Assembly (NCBI RefSeq): GCF_000313915.1
Contig: NZ_AMYT01000007.1
Location: 1-64,000 of the forward strand
DNA length: 64,000 nt
Direction: 5' to 3'
Origin: Catellicoccus marimammalium M35/04/3
Lineage (GTDB): Bacteria; Bacillota; Bacilli; Lactobacillales; Catellicoccaceae
Part shown: piece by piece, positions 17,193 to 27,355 of the stretch
Position numbering within the stretch: the stretch's first letter is position 1
How the letters are laid out: each line of letters begins with the position of its first letter
Notes under the pieces: generated by a model
What the model was told of the DNA's origin: nothing
The model's database searches: none
The model's input: only the letters and a program-made list of their open reading frames with translations
Translations under genes and position numbers: made by a program

Positions 17193-19269
17193 AGAAGCAT
17201 ATATTAGCCAATTTAAAAAGTGGCAGCAAAAAAAGTTTATCTTTTCAGACCATTGGACACATATTACTGGAGAAAATGGAGCAGGAAAGACGACGCTTTA
17301 TGAATTTTTATTTAGTATCCTTTTTGGGTTTAAATATTTAGAAAGCTCTGAATATTTACAAAGTGATGCGGGTGGATATTTGATTATCGAAAAAGAAGGC
17401 ATACAGTATCAAGTAGAACGCTACTTACATCAGCATCGAGGTAGAGCGACAGTGATTCAACTACCAGAACGCTCAATTATTGGCTATGAAGAAGTATTAC
17501 AAGAATTATTAGGCGTAAAAGTGCAAGAAGCCAAAAATATTTATATGTTTGACGCCATGAATGTAGCACAACAAAAAATTCATGAGGCAGATTGGCAAGC
17601 GTATATTCTTTCTTATGCTTTTTCTGGTAGTGATCAACTCTTTGCCTTAGAAAAGAAATATCAAAAAGAACAAAAAGGATATTATAAAATTCGTAGCCAA
17701 GCAGGGAAAATACAACAACTACAACAAGAAATTCAATATTTACAACGCAAAATTGAAGAAGTAGAAGCAAAACAACCGCCGATTTGGTTAGAACAACAAG
17801 CACTACAGGTGCAACAAGAACTACGGCAATTAGAAAGAGAATATTCTTGTGCTATGCGGGCAGAAGAATTAACAAAAGTAGTTCAAGAAACAGAATTATA
17901 TTTACCTTATGAAGAAACGCTCATCCAAGTACTCCAACAGTTGGATACAGAAGAGTCGATTCCTGATCATATTGACGAAAAAACTTTTCAACAACTTGTT
18001 TCTCATTATCAAAAGATGAAACAACAGCGACAAAAATATCAAAAGATTCAAAAGCGTTATCAACAATTTGCCAAAGTTTATTCGCAATGGAAAGAGGCGC
18101 AACAAGCAAAAATAAAAAAACAAAAAGTATTCCTTTTCAGTGGTATTTTTGTTACACTGATTGGCTTTTTTCTTTTGCTATATCGGCCAACGATATGGAA
18201 AGGGTTTTTCTGGATAGCTTGGTTGATATGTTTTATTGTTTTAGTTTTAAAACAAGATAATAAAATCCCTAATAATCAATCTTTTATTCAAAAAGCAAGT
18301 CAATTAGCAGGACAAAATATTACTGATTTATCTATGGCGGATACCTATCTCGTATCGCTACAAAAACAGCGTATCGCCTGTATAGATTTTTCTCCATTTT
18401 ATCCACATTTATCTTTAGAAGGCCTATCTTTTAAAGAAAAAATTATCCACATTCATCAATTTTTAGTGGAACAAAAACATTGGATAGAGCTAGAAAAACA
18501 AAAACAGCAGAAGACAGAAATACAAAATGTGGATAAAATTATGGCCAGCGTCCCAAACTTCTCTTTTGAAAACAATGAACAAACAATTGTTTTCTGTAAA
18601 TCTGTTTTAAAACAGGTTTCGGAGTATTCTCGACACGCAACAGAATTGTGGAAAGTTTCAGAGCAAATTCCAACGGATTTTTCGAAAAGAGAATGGGAAC
18701 AAAAAATTGAGAATAAAAAAACAGAATATAGAGAATGGATGGCTCAAAAAGAAGAACAAACTTCAGGAAAAGAAATGAAACTTTGGTACCAAGAGAAAAG
18801 TCAAAAAGAAGCAGAACTCTACCAAGAATTAAAATCTTATCAAATGTTATCATTAAAACTGAATTGGGTTCGTGATATGAAAGAAGAACTGGAAGGAAAC
18901 CAGTTACAATTATTATTACAAAAGGCCAGTTATTACTTATCTAAATTGATTGGTAAAAATATCCAGGTACAATTTAAAGATCAGAAGTTAGTGTGGAAAG
19001 AAAAAGATCAAATCTATCAATTAGGCCAGTTATCCTTAGGAACAAAGAGCCAAGTGATTACTGCTTTACGTTTTGCTTTTATTTTGAGTCAAAAAGAAAT
19101 TGAGTTTCCAATTTTTTTAGATGAAGCTTGGGCTTTTTATGATGAAAAAAGAAAAGAAAGATATTTTCTTTTATTACAAAAGATTAGTGAGACAAGACAA
19201 ATTTTTACCTTTGCTCATGAACCGTTAGAAATGGAAAATATAAAAATGATTCAATTGGAGGAAGAATAA
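17182..19269 (+). CDS. yhaN: YhaN-type SbcC/Rad50-like ATPase, short form
   Basis: A 695-aa SMC-like ATPase. The Walker A GENGAGKTT is near residues 32-40, the signature region LSLGTKSQV and Walker B FLDEAWAFYD are near the C-terminus, and Gln/Glu/Lys-rich coiled-coil stretches lie between. Two hydrophobic helices interrupt the coiled coil near residue 320 (FSGIFVTLIGFFLLLY and a second), as in Bacillus YhaN, so the protein is probably membrane-associated. B. subtilis YhaN is about 960 residues, so this copy has much shorter arms. It overlaps yhaO by 11 bp and yhaM by 1 bp. Confidence 0.88.
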   Translation: MKIKEAYISQFKKWQQKKFIFSDHWTHITGENGAGKTTLYEFLFSILFGFKYLESSEYLQSDAGGYLIIEKEGIQYQVERYLHQHRGRATVIQLPERSIIGYEEVLQELLGVKVQEAKNIYMFDAMNVAQQKIHEADWQAYILSYAFSGSDQLFALEKKYQKEQKGYYKIRSQAGKIQQLQQEIQYLQRKIEEVEAKQPPIWLEQQALQVQQELRQLEREYSCAMRAEELTKVVQETELYLPYEETLIQVLQQLDTEESIPDHIDEKTFQQLVSHYQKMKQQRQKYQKIQKRYQQFAKVYSQWKEAQQAKIKKQKVFLFSGIFVTLIGFFLLLYRPTIWKGFFWIAWLICFIVLVLKQDNKIPNNQSFIQKASQLAGQNITDLSMADTYLVSLQKQRIACIDFSPFYPHLSLEGLSFKEKIIHIHQFLVEQKHWIELEKQKQQKTEIQNVDKIMASVPNFSFENNEQTIVFCKSVLKQVSEYSRHATELWKVSEQIPTDFSKREWEQKIENKKTEYREWMAQKEEQTSGKEMKLWYQEKSQKEAELYQELKSYQMLSLKLNWVRDMKEELEGNQLQLLLQKASYYLSKLIGKNIQVQFKDQKLVWKEKDQIYQLGQLSLGTKSQVITALRFAFILSQKEIEFPIFLDEAWAFYDEKRKERYFLLLQKISETRQIFTFAHEPLEMENIKMIQLEEE

Positions 19270-20207
19270 TGTTACGAGATTATCAAGAAGGAGATTATGT
19301 AGAAACTCCCGTCTATGTGGAAATGGTGGAAAAAAGAGAAGACCGAAAAGGGAATTTTTATCTTTCCTTATTAGTGCGAGATAAAAGTACCTCTGTTAAT
19401 GCTAAATGGTGGAATGTACCAGAAAATGAGCAACTCCAAGAAGGAGAAGTGATTTTAGTTCAAGGAAGAATGACGCTTTTCAATGAGAAAAAACAATTGA
19501 AAATTCAAAAAATTCAAAAAATTACTGAAGGAGAAGCCGCTGATCCAAGTCAATATCAAAGAATTGTACACAAATCAAAAGAGGCATTGATGCAAGAATG
19601 GAACGAAGCTTGTAATGAGATTACTAACGAGCGTTATCGTTATTTATTAAAAGAAATTTGGCGTCAAGAGCGTGAAAAAATTAGTACCTATCCTGCTGCT
19701 AAAAGTTTTCACCATGCGTATTCACAAGGATTAATGACACATACCTTATCGATGTTTCATGTCGCAAAAGCAATTTGCCAATGTTACCCTTATTTGCATA
19801 AGGATTTATTATTAACCGGAGTGTTATTCCATGATTTAGGAAAGATTGATGAGTTTACCCAATCCAATCAACCGCAATATTCTTTAATTGGAAATCTAGT
19901 AGGTCACATTGTTTCAATTGTAGAGCGTATTGATGAGTTGAGCCTAGAACAAGGATGGGATTTAAACGAAGAAGACTTGATTAGTCTAAAACACTTGATT
20001 TTGGCTCATCATGGGAAAAAAGAATATGGTTCTCCAATTGAACCTAAATTACTAGAAGCAGAAGTACTTCATTTTATTGACCATTTAGATGCAACGATTG
20101 AAATGATTCATACAGCACTATTAGATACTCCAAAAGGTGAATTTACTGAGCGTCTAGCAGGTCTAGATTATCGACAATTTTATCATTTGCAAGATGGAGA
20201 AGAATAA
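19269..20207 (+). CDS. yhaM: 3'-5' exoribonuclease YhaM
   Basis: A 312-aa protein with an N-terminal OB-fold and a C-terminal HD domain (HHAYSQGLMTHT, LFHDLGKIDE, LILAHHG). YhaM trims RNA 3' ends, including those left at terminators, and also acts on single-stranded DNA. ATG overlaps the yhaN stop as TAATG with GGAGG upstream. Co-transcription with yhaON is conserved in Firmicutes. Confidence 0.95.
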   Translation: MLRDYQEGDYVETPVYVEMVEKREDRKGNFYLSLLVRDKSTSVNAKWWNVPENEQLQEGEVILVQGRMTLFNEKKQLKIQKIQKITEGEAADPSQYQRIVHKSKEALMQEWNEACNEITNERYRYLLKEIWRQEREKISTYPAAKSFHHAYSQGLMTHTLSMFHVAKAICQCYPYLHKDLLLTGVLFHDLGKIDEFTQSNQPQYSLIGNLVGHIVSIVERIDELSLEQGWDLNEEDLISLKHLILAHHGKKEYGSPIEPKLLEAEVLHFIDHLDATIEMIHTALLDTPKGEFTERLAGLDYRQFYHLQDGEE

Positions 20208-20237
20208 GAAAGTAAGGAAGAAATATCTTTTTGTTGA

Positions 20238-20369
20238 TTGCTTATAAAGAGGGCTTTTGATAAAATGAGAGAGAAAAAAACGGAATAAAATCCGTGCATG
20301 TCTTACGTAATGAAACTAGAATCTATGGCACCATGGTAACAATCGCTGTTATTCTAGGTGCCTTTTTTT
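20238..20369 (+). promoter_or_regulatory. leuS promoter and attenuator-like leader
   Basis: The promoter is TTGCTT (20238-20243), 17 bp, TAAAAT (20261-20266). In the leader, ACGGA/TCCGT (20280-20295) forms a small hairpin. GGCACC (20327-20332) pairs with GGTGCC (20357-20362), with TAACA/TGTTA inside, followed by seven T: an intrinsic terminator ahead of the start codon. TGGCACC recalls the core of T-box antiterminators (TGGNACC), but the flanks differ and the leader, about 113 nt, is too short for a usual stem I. Terminator likely; T-box identity doubtful. Confidence 0.6.
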
Positions 20370-20385
20370 AATAAGGAGGAAGAAT

Positions 20386-22800
20386 ATGCCTTACAACCAT
20401 CATAAGATTGAAAAAAAATGGCAAAAATATTGGCAAGAAAACCATACGTTTAAAACTGGGGAAGATCCAGAAAAAGAAAACTTTTATGCCTTAGATATGT
20501 TCCCTTATCCATCTGGTCAAGGGTTACACGTTGGGCATCCAGAAGGATATACAGCGACAGATATTTTATCTCGTTATAAACGTGCTCAAGGGTATAATGT
20601 ATTACACCCAATGGGTTGGGATGCATTTGGTTTACCAGCAGAGCAATATGCGTTAGATACAGGAAATAACCCAGCAGATTTCACACAAGAAAATATTGAT
20701 AACTTTAAACGTCAAATCAATTCTTTAGGCTTTAGTTATGATTGGGATCGTGAGATCAATACTACAGATCCAGAATACTATAAATGGACACAATGGATTT
20801 TCACTAAAATGTATGAAAAAGGCTTAGCCTATGAAGCAGAAATTCCAGTAAACTGGTGCCCAGCTTTAGGAACTGTATTAGCCAATGAAGAGGTTATCGA
20901 TGGAAAAAGTGAACGTGGTGGACACCCAGTATATCGTAAACCAATGAAACAATGGATGTTAAAAATTACTGCTTATGCAGATCGTTTATTAGAAGACTTA
21001 GATCTTGTGGATTGGCCAGAAAGCATTAAAGATATGCAACGCAACTGGATTGGTAAATCTGAAGGAGCAATGGTTCGCTTTGCTGTAGCAGATACAGAAG
21101 AATCTTACGAAGTATTTACGACTCGTCCAGATACTTTATTTGGTGTAACTTACTCTGTATTAGCTCCAGAACATGAATTAGTAGCTAAAATTACTACGCC
21201 AGAACAAAAAGAAGCAGTGGAAGCTTATGTAGAAGTTGCAGCGAAAAAATCAGATTTAGATCGTACTGATTTAGCAAAAGAAAAATCTGGAGTCTTCACA
21301 GGAGCTTATGCGATTCATCCGATTACAAAAGAAAAATTACCAATTTGGATTGGCGATTACGTTTTATCTAGCTATGGTACAGGAGCAATTATGGCCGTTC
21401 CAGCACATGACGAACGTGACTACGAGTTTGCTAAACAATATGACTTACCGATTCGCCCAGTGATTGAAGGTGGCGATGTAGAAAAAGAGGCTTACACAGG
21501 AGATGGACGCCATATTCATTCTGACTTTTTAGATGGAATGGATAAAGAAGAAGCGATTCAAGCAATGATTCAATGGTTAGAAGAACATCAAGTAGGTCAC
21601 AAAGAAATTACTTATCGTCTACGTGACTGGTTATTCAGTCGCCAACGTTATTGGGGAGAACCAATTCCAATTATTCATTGGGAAGATGGAACAACAACAG
21701 CAGTTCCAGAAGAAGAATTACCACTACGTTTACCAGTAACAAATAATATTAAACCAAGTGGTACTGGAGAATCTCCATTAGCAAATATTGAAGAATGGGT
21801 AGAAGTAGTTGATCCAAAAACAGGAATGAAAGGTCGTCGTGAAACAAACACAATGCCACAATGGGCTGGAAGTTCTTGGTATTTCTTACGCTATATCGAC
21901 CCACATAATAAAGAAAAATTAGCGGATTACGATAAATTAGAAAAATGGTTACCAGTAGACATCTATATCGGTGGAGCAGAACATGCTGTATTACACTTAT
22001 TATATGCTCGTTTCTGGCATAAATTCCTTTATGATTTAGGTGTAGTTCCAACAAAAGAACCATTCCAAAAATTATTCAACCAAGGAATGATTTTAGGGGA
22101 AAATAACGAGAAAATGAGTAAATCTCGTGGAAATGTAGTGAATCCAGATGATGTAGTCGATCAGTATGGCGCCGACACGCTACGCTTATATGAAATGTTT
22201 ATGGGACCATTAGATGCTTCTATTGCTTGGAGCGAAAATGGCTTAGAAGGAAGCCATAAATTCTTAGATCGCGTATGGCGTTTATTCATGAACGATCATG
22301 ATGAATTAAGTGATAAAGTTCAAGAATCAGACGATACAACATTGACAAAAGTTTACCATCAAACAGTGAAAAAAGTATCTGCGGACTTTGATGCATTACA
22401 TTTCAACACAGCCATCTCACAAATGATGGTCTTTGTAAATGAAGCGAATAAAGCTAATGTTGTTCCAAAAGAATATGCAGAAGGATTTATTCAATTATTA
22501 GCACCAATTGCGCCTCATATTTGTGAAGAAATTTGGGAAGCATTAGGTCATAACGAATCTATTTCTTATGTTCCATGGCCAACCTATGATGAAGAAGCAT
22601 TAGTGGAAAATGAAGTAGAAATGATTGTTCAAATCAACGGTAAATTGAAAGCTAAATTCATGGCTAATGTCGATGAAGATAAAGAAGTATTAGAAAAAGC
22701 AGCATTAGCTTTAGATAAAGTACAAGAACAATTAGAAGGAAAAACAATCCGTAAAGTCATTGTGATTCCAAACAAAATTGTTAATATTGTTGCTAACTAA
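20386..22800 (+). CDS. leuS: Leucyl-tRNA synthetase
   Basis: An 804-aa class Ia synthetase. The HIGH-type motif reads HVGHPEGYT, the CP1 editing domain contains the TTRPDTLFG threonine-rich segment and AVPAHDERD, and the KMSKS loop is KMSKSRGN. It charges tRNA-Leu and hydrolyses misacylated isoleucine or norvaline. RBS AAGGAGGA. Preceded by an attenuator-like leader that probably tunes its expression. Confidence 0.98.
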   Translation: MPYNHHKIEKKWQKYWQENHTFKTGEDPEKENFYALDMFPYPSGQGLHVGHPEGYTATDILSRYKRAQGYNVLHPMGWDAFGLPAEQYALDTGNNPADFTQENIDNFKRQINSLGFSYDWDREINTTDPEYYKWTQWIFTKMYEKGLAYEAEIPVNWCPALGTVLANEEVIDGKSERGGHPVYRKPMKQWMLKITAYADRLLEDLDLVDWPESIKDMQRNWIGKSEGAMVRFAVADTEESYEVFTTRPDTLFGVTYSVLAPEHELVAKITTPEQKEAVEAYVEVAAKKSDLDRTDLAKEKSGVFTGAYAIHPITKEKLPIWIGDYVLSSYGTGAIMAVPAHDERDYEFAKQYDLPIRPVIEGGDVEKEAYTGDGRHIHSDFLDGMDKEEAIQAMIQWLEEHQVGHKEITYRLRDWLFSRQRYWGEPIPIIHWEDGTTTAVPEEELPLRLPVTNNIKPSGTGESPLANIEEWVEVVDPKTGMKGRRETNTMPQWAGSSWYFLRYIDPHNKEKLADYDKLEKWLPVDIYIGGAEHAVLHLLYARFWHKFLYDLGVVPTKEPFQKLFNQGMILGENNEKMSKSRGNVVNPDDVVDQYGADTLRLYEMFMGPLDASIAWSENGLEGSHKFLDRVWRLFMNDHDELSDKVQESDDTTLTKVYHQTVKKVSADFDALHFNTAISQMMVFVNEANKANVVPKEYAEGFIQLLAPIAPHICEEIWEALGHNESISYVPWPTYDEEALVENEVEMIVQINGKLKAKFMANVDEDKEVLEKAALALDKVQEQLEGKTIRKVIVIPNKIVNIVAN

Positions 22801-22811
22801 TAAAAAAGATG

Positions 22812-22840
22812 GGATGGAGAAGATTTTTCTCCATCCTTTT
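22812..22840 (+). terminator. Terminator after leuS
   Basis: GGATGGAGAA (22812-22821) pairs with TTCTCCATCC (22827-22836), then T's. Confidence 0.92.
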
Positions 22841-22875
22841 TCTTTTTCTCTCAAGAAAACGATGCACAAGAGAAG

Positions 22876-22895
22876 TACCTATGTTACGATAGGTA
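22876..22895 (+). promoter_or_regulatory. Inverted repeat upstream of mprF
   Basis: TACCTAT (22876-22882) and ATAGGTA (22889-22895) are perfect complements separated by GTTACG. With no T run it looks like a protein operator rather than a terminator. It lies 43 bp before the mprF start. AGAAAACGATGCAC just upstream (from about 22855) resembles a weak cre. Confidence 0.35.
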
Positions 22896-22937
22896 TGTTA
22901 TGATTTTGGCAAAATAAAGAAGAAAGGAGGAGAAGAA

Positions 22938-25376
22938 ATGAAAAAAATATGGCAGTGGGTGAAAGATCATCTACTGTGGTTTAAAATTATCTTCATTGCT
23001 TCGATTTTGTTCTTTGTTGTCAATCAATTAAGTCGTATTTTACAAGGAATGACTTGGCATAAGTTTATGACTTTATTGCAACAACAAGGCGCAATGTCGA
23101 TTCTTTCGATGATGATTTTAGGGTGTGTCGCCGCCACACCGATGATTTTATATGATGTAGCGACGACACGGTTGTTAAAAACAAAGATTACTACCCGTTC
23201 TTTACTTAAAGAAGGTTGGATTATCAATACGATTAATAACCTAGTAGGTTTTGGTGGAGTCGTTGGTGTCACTTTGCGAGCAAATCGCTATATGGAAAAA
23301 GAAAAAACAAAAGATGCGATTGCAGATATTACAAAATCAACACTCTTTCTTTTAAGTGGACTTTCTACGCTTTGTTTGATTATGTTGGGCGTGATTTATC
23401 TTGTTCCTAGTGAAGCGATGTATCGCTCGTATACTCTTTGGCTATTATTAGGAAGTGGCTATGTCGTATTGTTACTTTTATTTGTTGCCCGTTCAAGAAA
23501 ATTTTTCCGTGATTTTTCTAAAAGAACATTAGCTACATTTTACTTGGCTTCTTTAGGACAATGGACAGGCGCATTAGGAATTTTCCTTTGGATTGGGTAT
23601 CAAATTACAAAAGAAACATCGATTGTCCAAATTGCTCCTCTCTTTGTTGTAGCGACATTGATTGGGATGTTAACGATGGTTCCTGGAGGAATGGGAACCT
23701 TTGATGTGTTGATGATTTTAGGATTGAATAGCTTAGGCATTAGTAAAGAAATTGCTTTAATGTGGCTCTTATTCTATCGTCTTTTTTACTATGTCATTCC
23801 TTTTATTTCTGGCTTAATTTTATTTACAAAAGAAACAGGAACAAAAATCAATCGTCTATTTGCCGGTTTACCTTCTCGTTTCTTTAGTAAAGTTTCTCAT
23901 CGTTTTGTTTCGGTGATTTTATATGGCTCAGGAATTTTAATGATTATTTTATCAGCCATTCCTAACTTATCTGCTGTTAGCCAAGTGGTGAATTATATTT
24001 TCCCATTTTCAATGCACTTTTTTGACCAAGCATTAAATATGATTGTCGGATTATTACTGATTGGTCTTGCTCGAGGGGTAAATGACCAAGTGAAAAAGGC
24101 GTATCGCGCTAGCTTATTATTACTGATTTTTTGCTTTATCAACACCGTGTTGGCGACACGCTCGTGGCAATTGATGCTCTTTTTTGTTGTAACCTTCTTA
24201 CTATTATATCTATCAAGACATCAATTTTATCGTGAGCGCTTTGTTTATTCTTGGAGTGCATTATTACTAGATAGTACCATCTTTTTATTTATTTTTATTT
24301 TTTATGGCGTGATTGGCTACTTTACAAGCAATGTTCAACAAGGACCAACCTTGAAGTTTTGGCTGTTCCCGTCAGAAAAGATTTGGTTCCAAGGATTGAT
24401 TGGTCTCTTAGTGGCGATTTTGATTTTAGTCGCTTTATACCATTATCTTTCTAGTGATGTACCTTTTGGTGAAGCATATCAAGAGCAATACTTCTTACCA
24501 TTGGCGAAAAAATATGGTTGTGATCGTTATCAACAACTTGCTTATACTGGAGAATATCGTCACTTTTATTATCAAAAAGAAAATCAAATTCAGGTGATTT
24601 TGACGTTCTTTATTCGAGCGAATCGTTGTATTTTACTTTCTACGCCATTAGGGGAAGAAAAGTATTGGAAAGAGGCGATGGAAGCCTTTATGACGCAGGC
24701 AGACATTAATGACTATCAAGTAGTTGCTTTGTTTGCCAACCAAAAATTTAGTTTAGCCTTACATGAACTAGGATTTAAATTTATGAATATTGGGGAAGAA
24801 GGATTTGCGGTAGCGCAAAAAGCAAAAGAAAAGGATCTTGATTTTACAGAAATTTCCAAAGAAGAGTGGGTAGAAGAGTACCCAATGTTATCTTCTTATT
24901 TGCGAAAAAAAGTTTCCGATTATCCTGCTCCTAAAGATTTTTGGCTGAAAAAAGAAGTATTAGAACAAAATACGATTTTAGCTTTTGGTCAAAAAGAGGC
25001 TCGTGTGGGCTATGCGGTGATTACAGAAAATGAGCAATATTATAGTGTTCTAGGAATTTTTACAGAGCAAGAAGAAAAAGAGCAAACAGTAGAAATTTTA
25101 CAAGCGCTAGAACAAATTGCGCAACAGAAAGGAAAACAACTTTCTTTAGAATTTAGTCCTCTAGCAAACGTAGGGAATTCTTCTTATGCCTTTTTAGAAG
25201 AAAAATGGATCCATGTGATTTATAACTTTGGGAATACGATGACTAATTTTGAACAACAACGTCAACGTTTAGCTCCTTATGTGAATGAATGGCATCATCG
25301 CTATTTATGTTATCGTGGACATCAACCTTTTATTTTCTTACTCATTCAATGTTTTTTCCGCTTAGGTAAGAAATAA
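22938..25376 (+). CDS. mprF: Bifunctional lysylphosphatidylglycerol flippase/synthetase MprF
   Basis: An 812-aa membrane protein. About 14 transmembrane helices fill residues 1-510 (the flippase half, with VPGGMGTFD in the DUF-type core). A cytosolic C-terminal GNAT-like DUF2156 synthase domain transfers lysine (or alanine) from aminoacyl-tRNA to phosphatidylglycerol. Modified lipids reduce membrane negative charge and confer resistance to cationic antimicrobial peptides. AGGAGG precedes the ATG. An inverted repeat upstream may be an operator. Confidence 0.92.
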   Translation: MKKIWQWVKDHLLWFKIIFIASILFFVVNQLSRILQGMTWHKFMTLLQQQGAMSILSMMILGCVAATPMILYDVATTRLLKTKITTRSLLKEGWIINTINNLVGFGGVVGVTLRANRYMEKEKTKDAIADITKSTLFLLSGLSTLCLIMLGVIYLVPSEAMYRSYTLWLLLGSGYVVLLLLFVARSRKFFRDFSKRTLATFYLASLGQWTGALGIFLWIGYQITKETSIVQIAPLFVVATLIGMLTMVPGGMGTFDVLMILGLNSLGISKEIALMWLLFYRLFYYVIPFISGLILFTKETGTKINRLFAGLPSRFFSKVSHRFVSVILYGSGILMIILSAIPNLSAVSQVVNYIFPFSMHFFDQALNMIVGLLLIGLARGVNDQVKKAYRASLLLLIFCFINTVLATRSWQLMLFFVVTFLLLYLSRHQFYRERFVYSWSALLLDSTIFLFIFIFYGVIGYFTSNVQQGPTLKFWLFPSEKIWFQGLIGLLVAILILVALYHYLSSDVPFGEAYQEQYFLPLAKKYGCDRYQQLAYTGEYRHFYYQKENQIQVILTFFIRANRCILLSTPLGEEKYWKEAMEAFMTQADINDYQVVALFANQKFSLALHELGFKFMNIGEEGFAVAQKAKEKDLDFTEISKEEWVEEYPMLSSYLRKKVSDYPAPKDFWLKKEVLEQNTILAFGQKEARVGYAVITENEQYYSVLGIFTEQEEKEQTVEILQALEQIAQQKGKQLSLEFSPLANVGNSSYAFLEEKWIHVIYNFGNTMTNFEQQRQRLAPYVNEWHHRYLCYRGHQPFIFLLIQCFFRLGKK

Positions 25377-25378
25377 AA

Positions 25379-25415
25379 AAACTCGGAAGGATAGATTTCC
25401 TTCCGAGTTTTTTTA
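25379..25415. terminator. Bidirectional terminator between mprF and prsA
   Basis: CTCGGAAGGA (25382-25391) pairs with TCCTTCCGAG (25398-25407), flanked by an A run on the left and a T run on the right. It serves the converging genes. Confidence 0.93.
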
Positions 25416-25422
25416 TTTTTAA

Positions 25423-26373
25423 TTATTTTTCTTCTTTTTTGTCATCTTTTTGGTCGCTATTAGAAGCACCTGTAAATTGAGCTAAGACATTTTGTAAGTC
25501 TTTGTCATCAACTTTAACATCTTCTTCTTTCAATGCTTTCTTAATTGTTTCTTGCATGAATGTAGGGTTAGATAATTCTTGTTGAGTAACGATATCTTTT
25601 AATTCTTTTTCATATTTCTTATAGTCGTTACCTTTATCTTGTTGTTTATTCATTTTGATAATGTAGTAAGAATCAATCGTTTGTAAAGTAGATGGATCTT
25701 GTGTTGATGCTTTAATTACTTTAGAGATTTGTCCATCTTTCATTTTCCATGCAGCTTCTTTTACTGCGGCAGGAACGTTTGTAGAGTTAGAGTCAAAAGT
25801 AATTTCTCCATCTTTTTTCGCGCTTTCATCTGCAGATTCTTTCTTCGCAATTTCGCCAAATTTCTTAGGATCTTTTTCAACTTTAGCTAATAAATCATCA
25901 GCTTTTTTCTTTTCAGATACGCAAATTACTTGTGCTTCTACTTCTGGATGGAAGTCTTTGAAGGCTTTTTTCATTTGATCATCTGTGACTTTAACATTTG
26001 ATTTCAATAATTCTTGAATTGTTAATTGTTGTTTTAATGATTTTTTGAATGATGATTCAGATTGACCAATTAATTTTAATTGTTGTTCAAATTTATCTTT
26101 ACCACCAATTTGTTTTTGGATTTTTTCTAATTCTTTATCTACATCTTTATCAGAAACTTTATCTCCACATTGTTCTTCAGCAACTTTAGCGATAACCATT
26201 TGTTGTAAAGTTTGTTGGCTTGTTTCTAAAGTTTTGATTTTGTTATAGTATTGTTCTTGTGTAATGCCGCCACCTTTCATAGATACGACATAATCGTCTT
26301 TCTTACCACACCCAGTTAATAAAAATAAACCACATAAGCTAGCAGTGGCGATAGTTAACATGCTTTTTTTCAT
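25423..26373 (-). CDS. prsA: Foldase lipoprotein PrsA
   Basis: A 316-aa secreted lipoprotein. The signal peptide ends in lipobox L-T-G-C with lipidated Cys22. A SurA-like N-terminal helical region and a parvulin-type peptidyl-prolyl isomerase core (ICVSEKKKADDLLAKV to YYIIKM) follow, then a Lys/Asp-rich tail. It assists folding of exported proteins outside the membrane. RBS AAAGGAG. Its neighbours ytxH, hit and divergent ecsAB reproduce the Bacillus arrangement. Confidence 0.94.
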   Translation of the reverse strand: MKKSMLTIATASLCGLFLLTGCGKKDDYVVSMKGGGITQEQYYNKIKTLETSQQTLQQMVIAKVAEEQCGDKVSDKDVDKELEKIQKQIGGKDKFEQQLKLIGQSESSFKKSLKQQLTIQELLKSNVKVTDDQMKKAFKDFHPEVEAQVICVSEKKKADDLLAKVEKDPKKFGEIAKKESADESAKKDGEITFDSNSTNVPAAVKEAAWKMKDGQISKVIKASTQDPSTLQTIDSYYIIKMNKQQDKGNDYKKYEKELKDIVTQQELSNPTFMQETIKKALKEEDVKVDDKDLQNVLAQFTGASNSDQKDDKKEEK

Positions 26374-26468
26374 AGTTTTCTCTCTCCTTTAGTTTCTTTT
26401 TCTATCTTACTGAAAAAAAAGAATTCTGTCATTCTTTTTTTATCTATTGATAAAAAAAATTAAACTTC

Positions 26469-26921
26469 TTATTTTTTCTTCGTTCTTCTTTTTTGCATTG
26501 CTTTTTGGTCCAACAGTTGTTCATACACAAAATAACTTGGTGCACGTAATGTTAAAGGAGAAACAATGATGTTTTTCACTTCTTCTTCTCCTTTCGCTGC
26601 TGCAAGATCTTGTTGTAAGATTTGAATACTTTGTTGTACCCGTTGAATTCGTGGATTCAATTGAAATTCAGCAGCACGCTTTAATTCTTCCACATCTTCT
26701 TTCATTTGTGGAATCACCGTCTGCAATGTCTGAGTTAAATGGTGGAAAGATTGGCGAACATCATTTAATGAATCTTGTACTTCATGTAAATCTGAAGAAA
26801 GATGCTTTGTTTCATCAACGATTTTTCGTCGCAATTCTTTTCCGGAAGTGGGTGCTTCAAACACACCGACTATAGCGCCTGTCGCTACACCTAAAAGTGT
26901 TGATAATACAGTGCCTAACAT
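26469..26921 (-). CDS. YtxH domain-containing protein
   Basis: A 150-aa protein with an N-terminal hydrophobic, Gly-rich membrane segment (LSTLLGVATGAIVGVFEAP), the conserved SGKELRRKI of the YtxH family and a long predicted coiled coil. The C-terminus is basic (KRRTKKK). It probably sits at the membrane; function unknown. It starts within the hit stop codon (1-bp overlap) with GGAG upstream and is translated with it. Confidence 0.85.
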   Translation of the reverse strand: MLGTVLSTLLGVATGAIVGVFEAPTSGKELRRKIVDETKHLSSDLHEVQDSLNDVRQSFHHLTQTLQTVIPQMKEDVEELKRAAEFQLNPRIQRVQQSIQILQQDLAAAKGEEEVKNIIVSPLTLRAPSYFVYEQLLDQKAMQKRRTKKK

Positions 26922-27355
26922 TATTTTTCTCCTTCTAATTCTTCGGCGATACGGTTAGCGATACGCTTCATTTCTTCTTCGGTATATTGAGAAGAATGGT
27001 CCGTAAATTCAATTGTTAATCCATCATTTTGTGCATAGCGAGGTAGTAAATGAATATGAGAATGGAAGACCGTTTGTCCAGCTAATTCTCGGTTATTATT
27101 TAAGATATTTAATCCTTTCATTTCTGGAAAAGCAGCTTGTAAAGCACGAGCAATTTTAGGAATGCGTGCAAATACTTCACCCGCTAAGGTTGCATCATAT
27201 TCAAAAATATCTTGGCAATGCGTTTTTGGAATAACTAATGTGTGCCCTGGGGTTACTTGACTTAAATCTAAGAAAGCGTAAACAACATCATCTTCATAGA
27301 TTTTGTAACTTGGAATTTCCTTTTGGGCGATTTTACAAAAAATACAATCCTTCAT
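26921..27355 (-). CDS. HIT family nucleotide hydrolase
   Basis: A 144-aa histidine-triad protein with the motif HSHIHLLPR. An N-terminal zinc-type Cys pair (CIFC) is seen as in many bacterial Hit proteins. It acts on AMP-linked nucleotides such as adenosine phosphoramidates. RBS GAGGG. First gene of the leftward hit-ytxH group, divergent from ecsA across 236 bp. Confidence 0.93.
   Translation of the reverse strand: MKDCIFCKIAQKEIPSYKIYEDDVVYAFLDLSQVTPGHTLVIPKTHCQDIFEYDATLAGEVFARIPKIARALQAAFPEMKGLNILNNNRELAGQTVFHSHIHLLPRYAQNDGLTIEFTDHSSQYTEEEMKRIANRIAEELEGEK

Noticed and set aside
20273-20385. Canonical T-box riboswitch before leuS
   Set aside because: TGGCACC is present but the full AGGGTGGNACCGCG core and a stem I with specifier loop are not, and the leader is too short.
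23024-23272. 82-codon minus-strand ORF within mprF
   Set aside because: It is antisense to conserved membrane helices, with no RBS or promoter.
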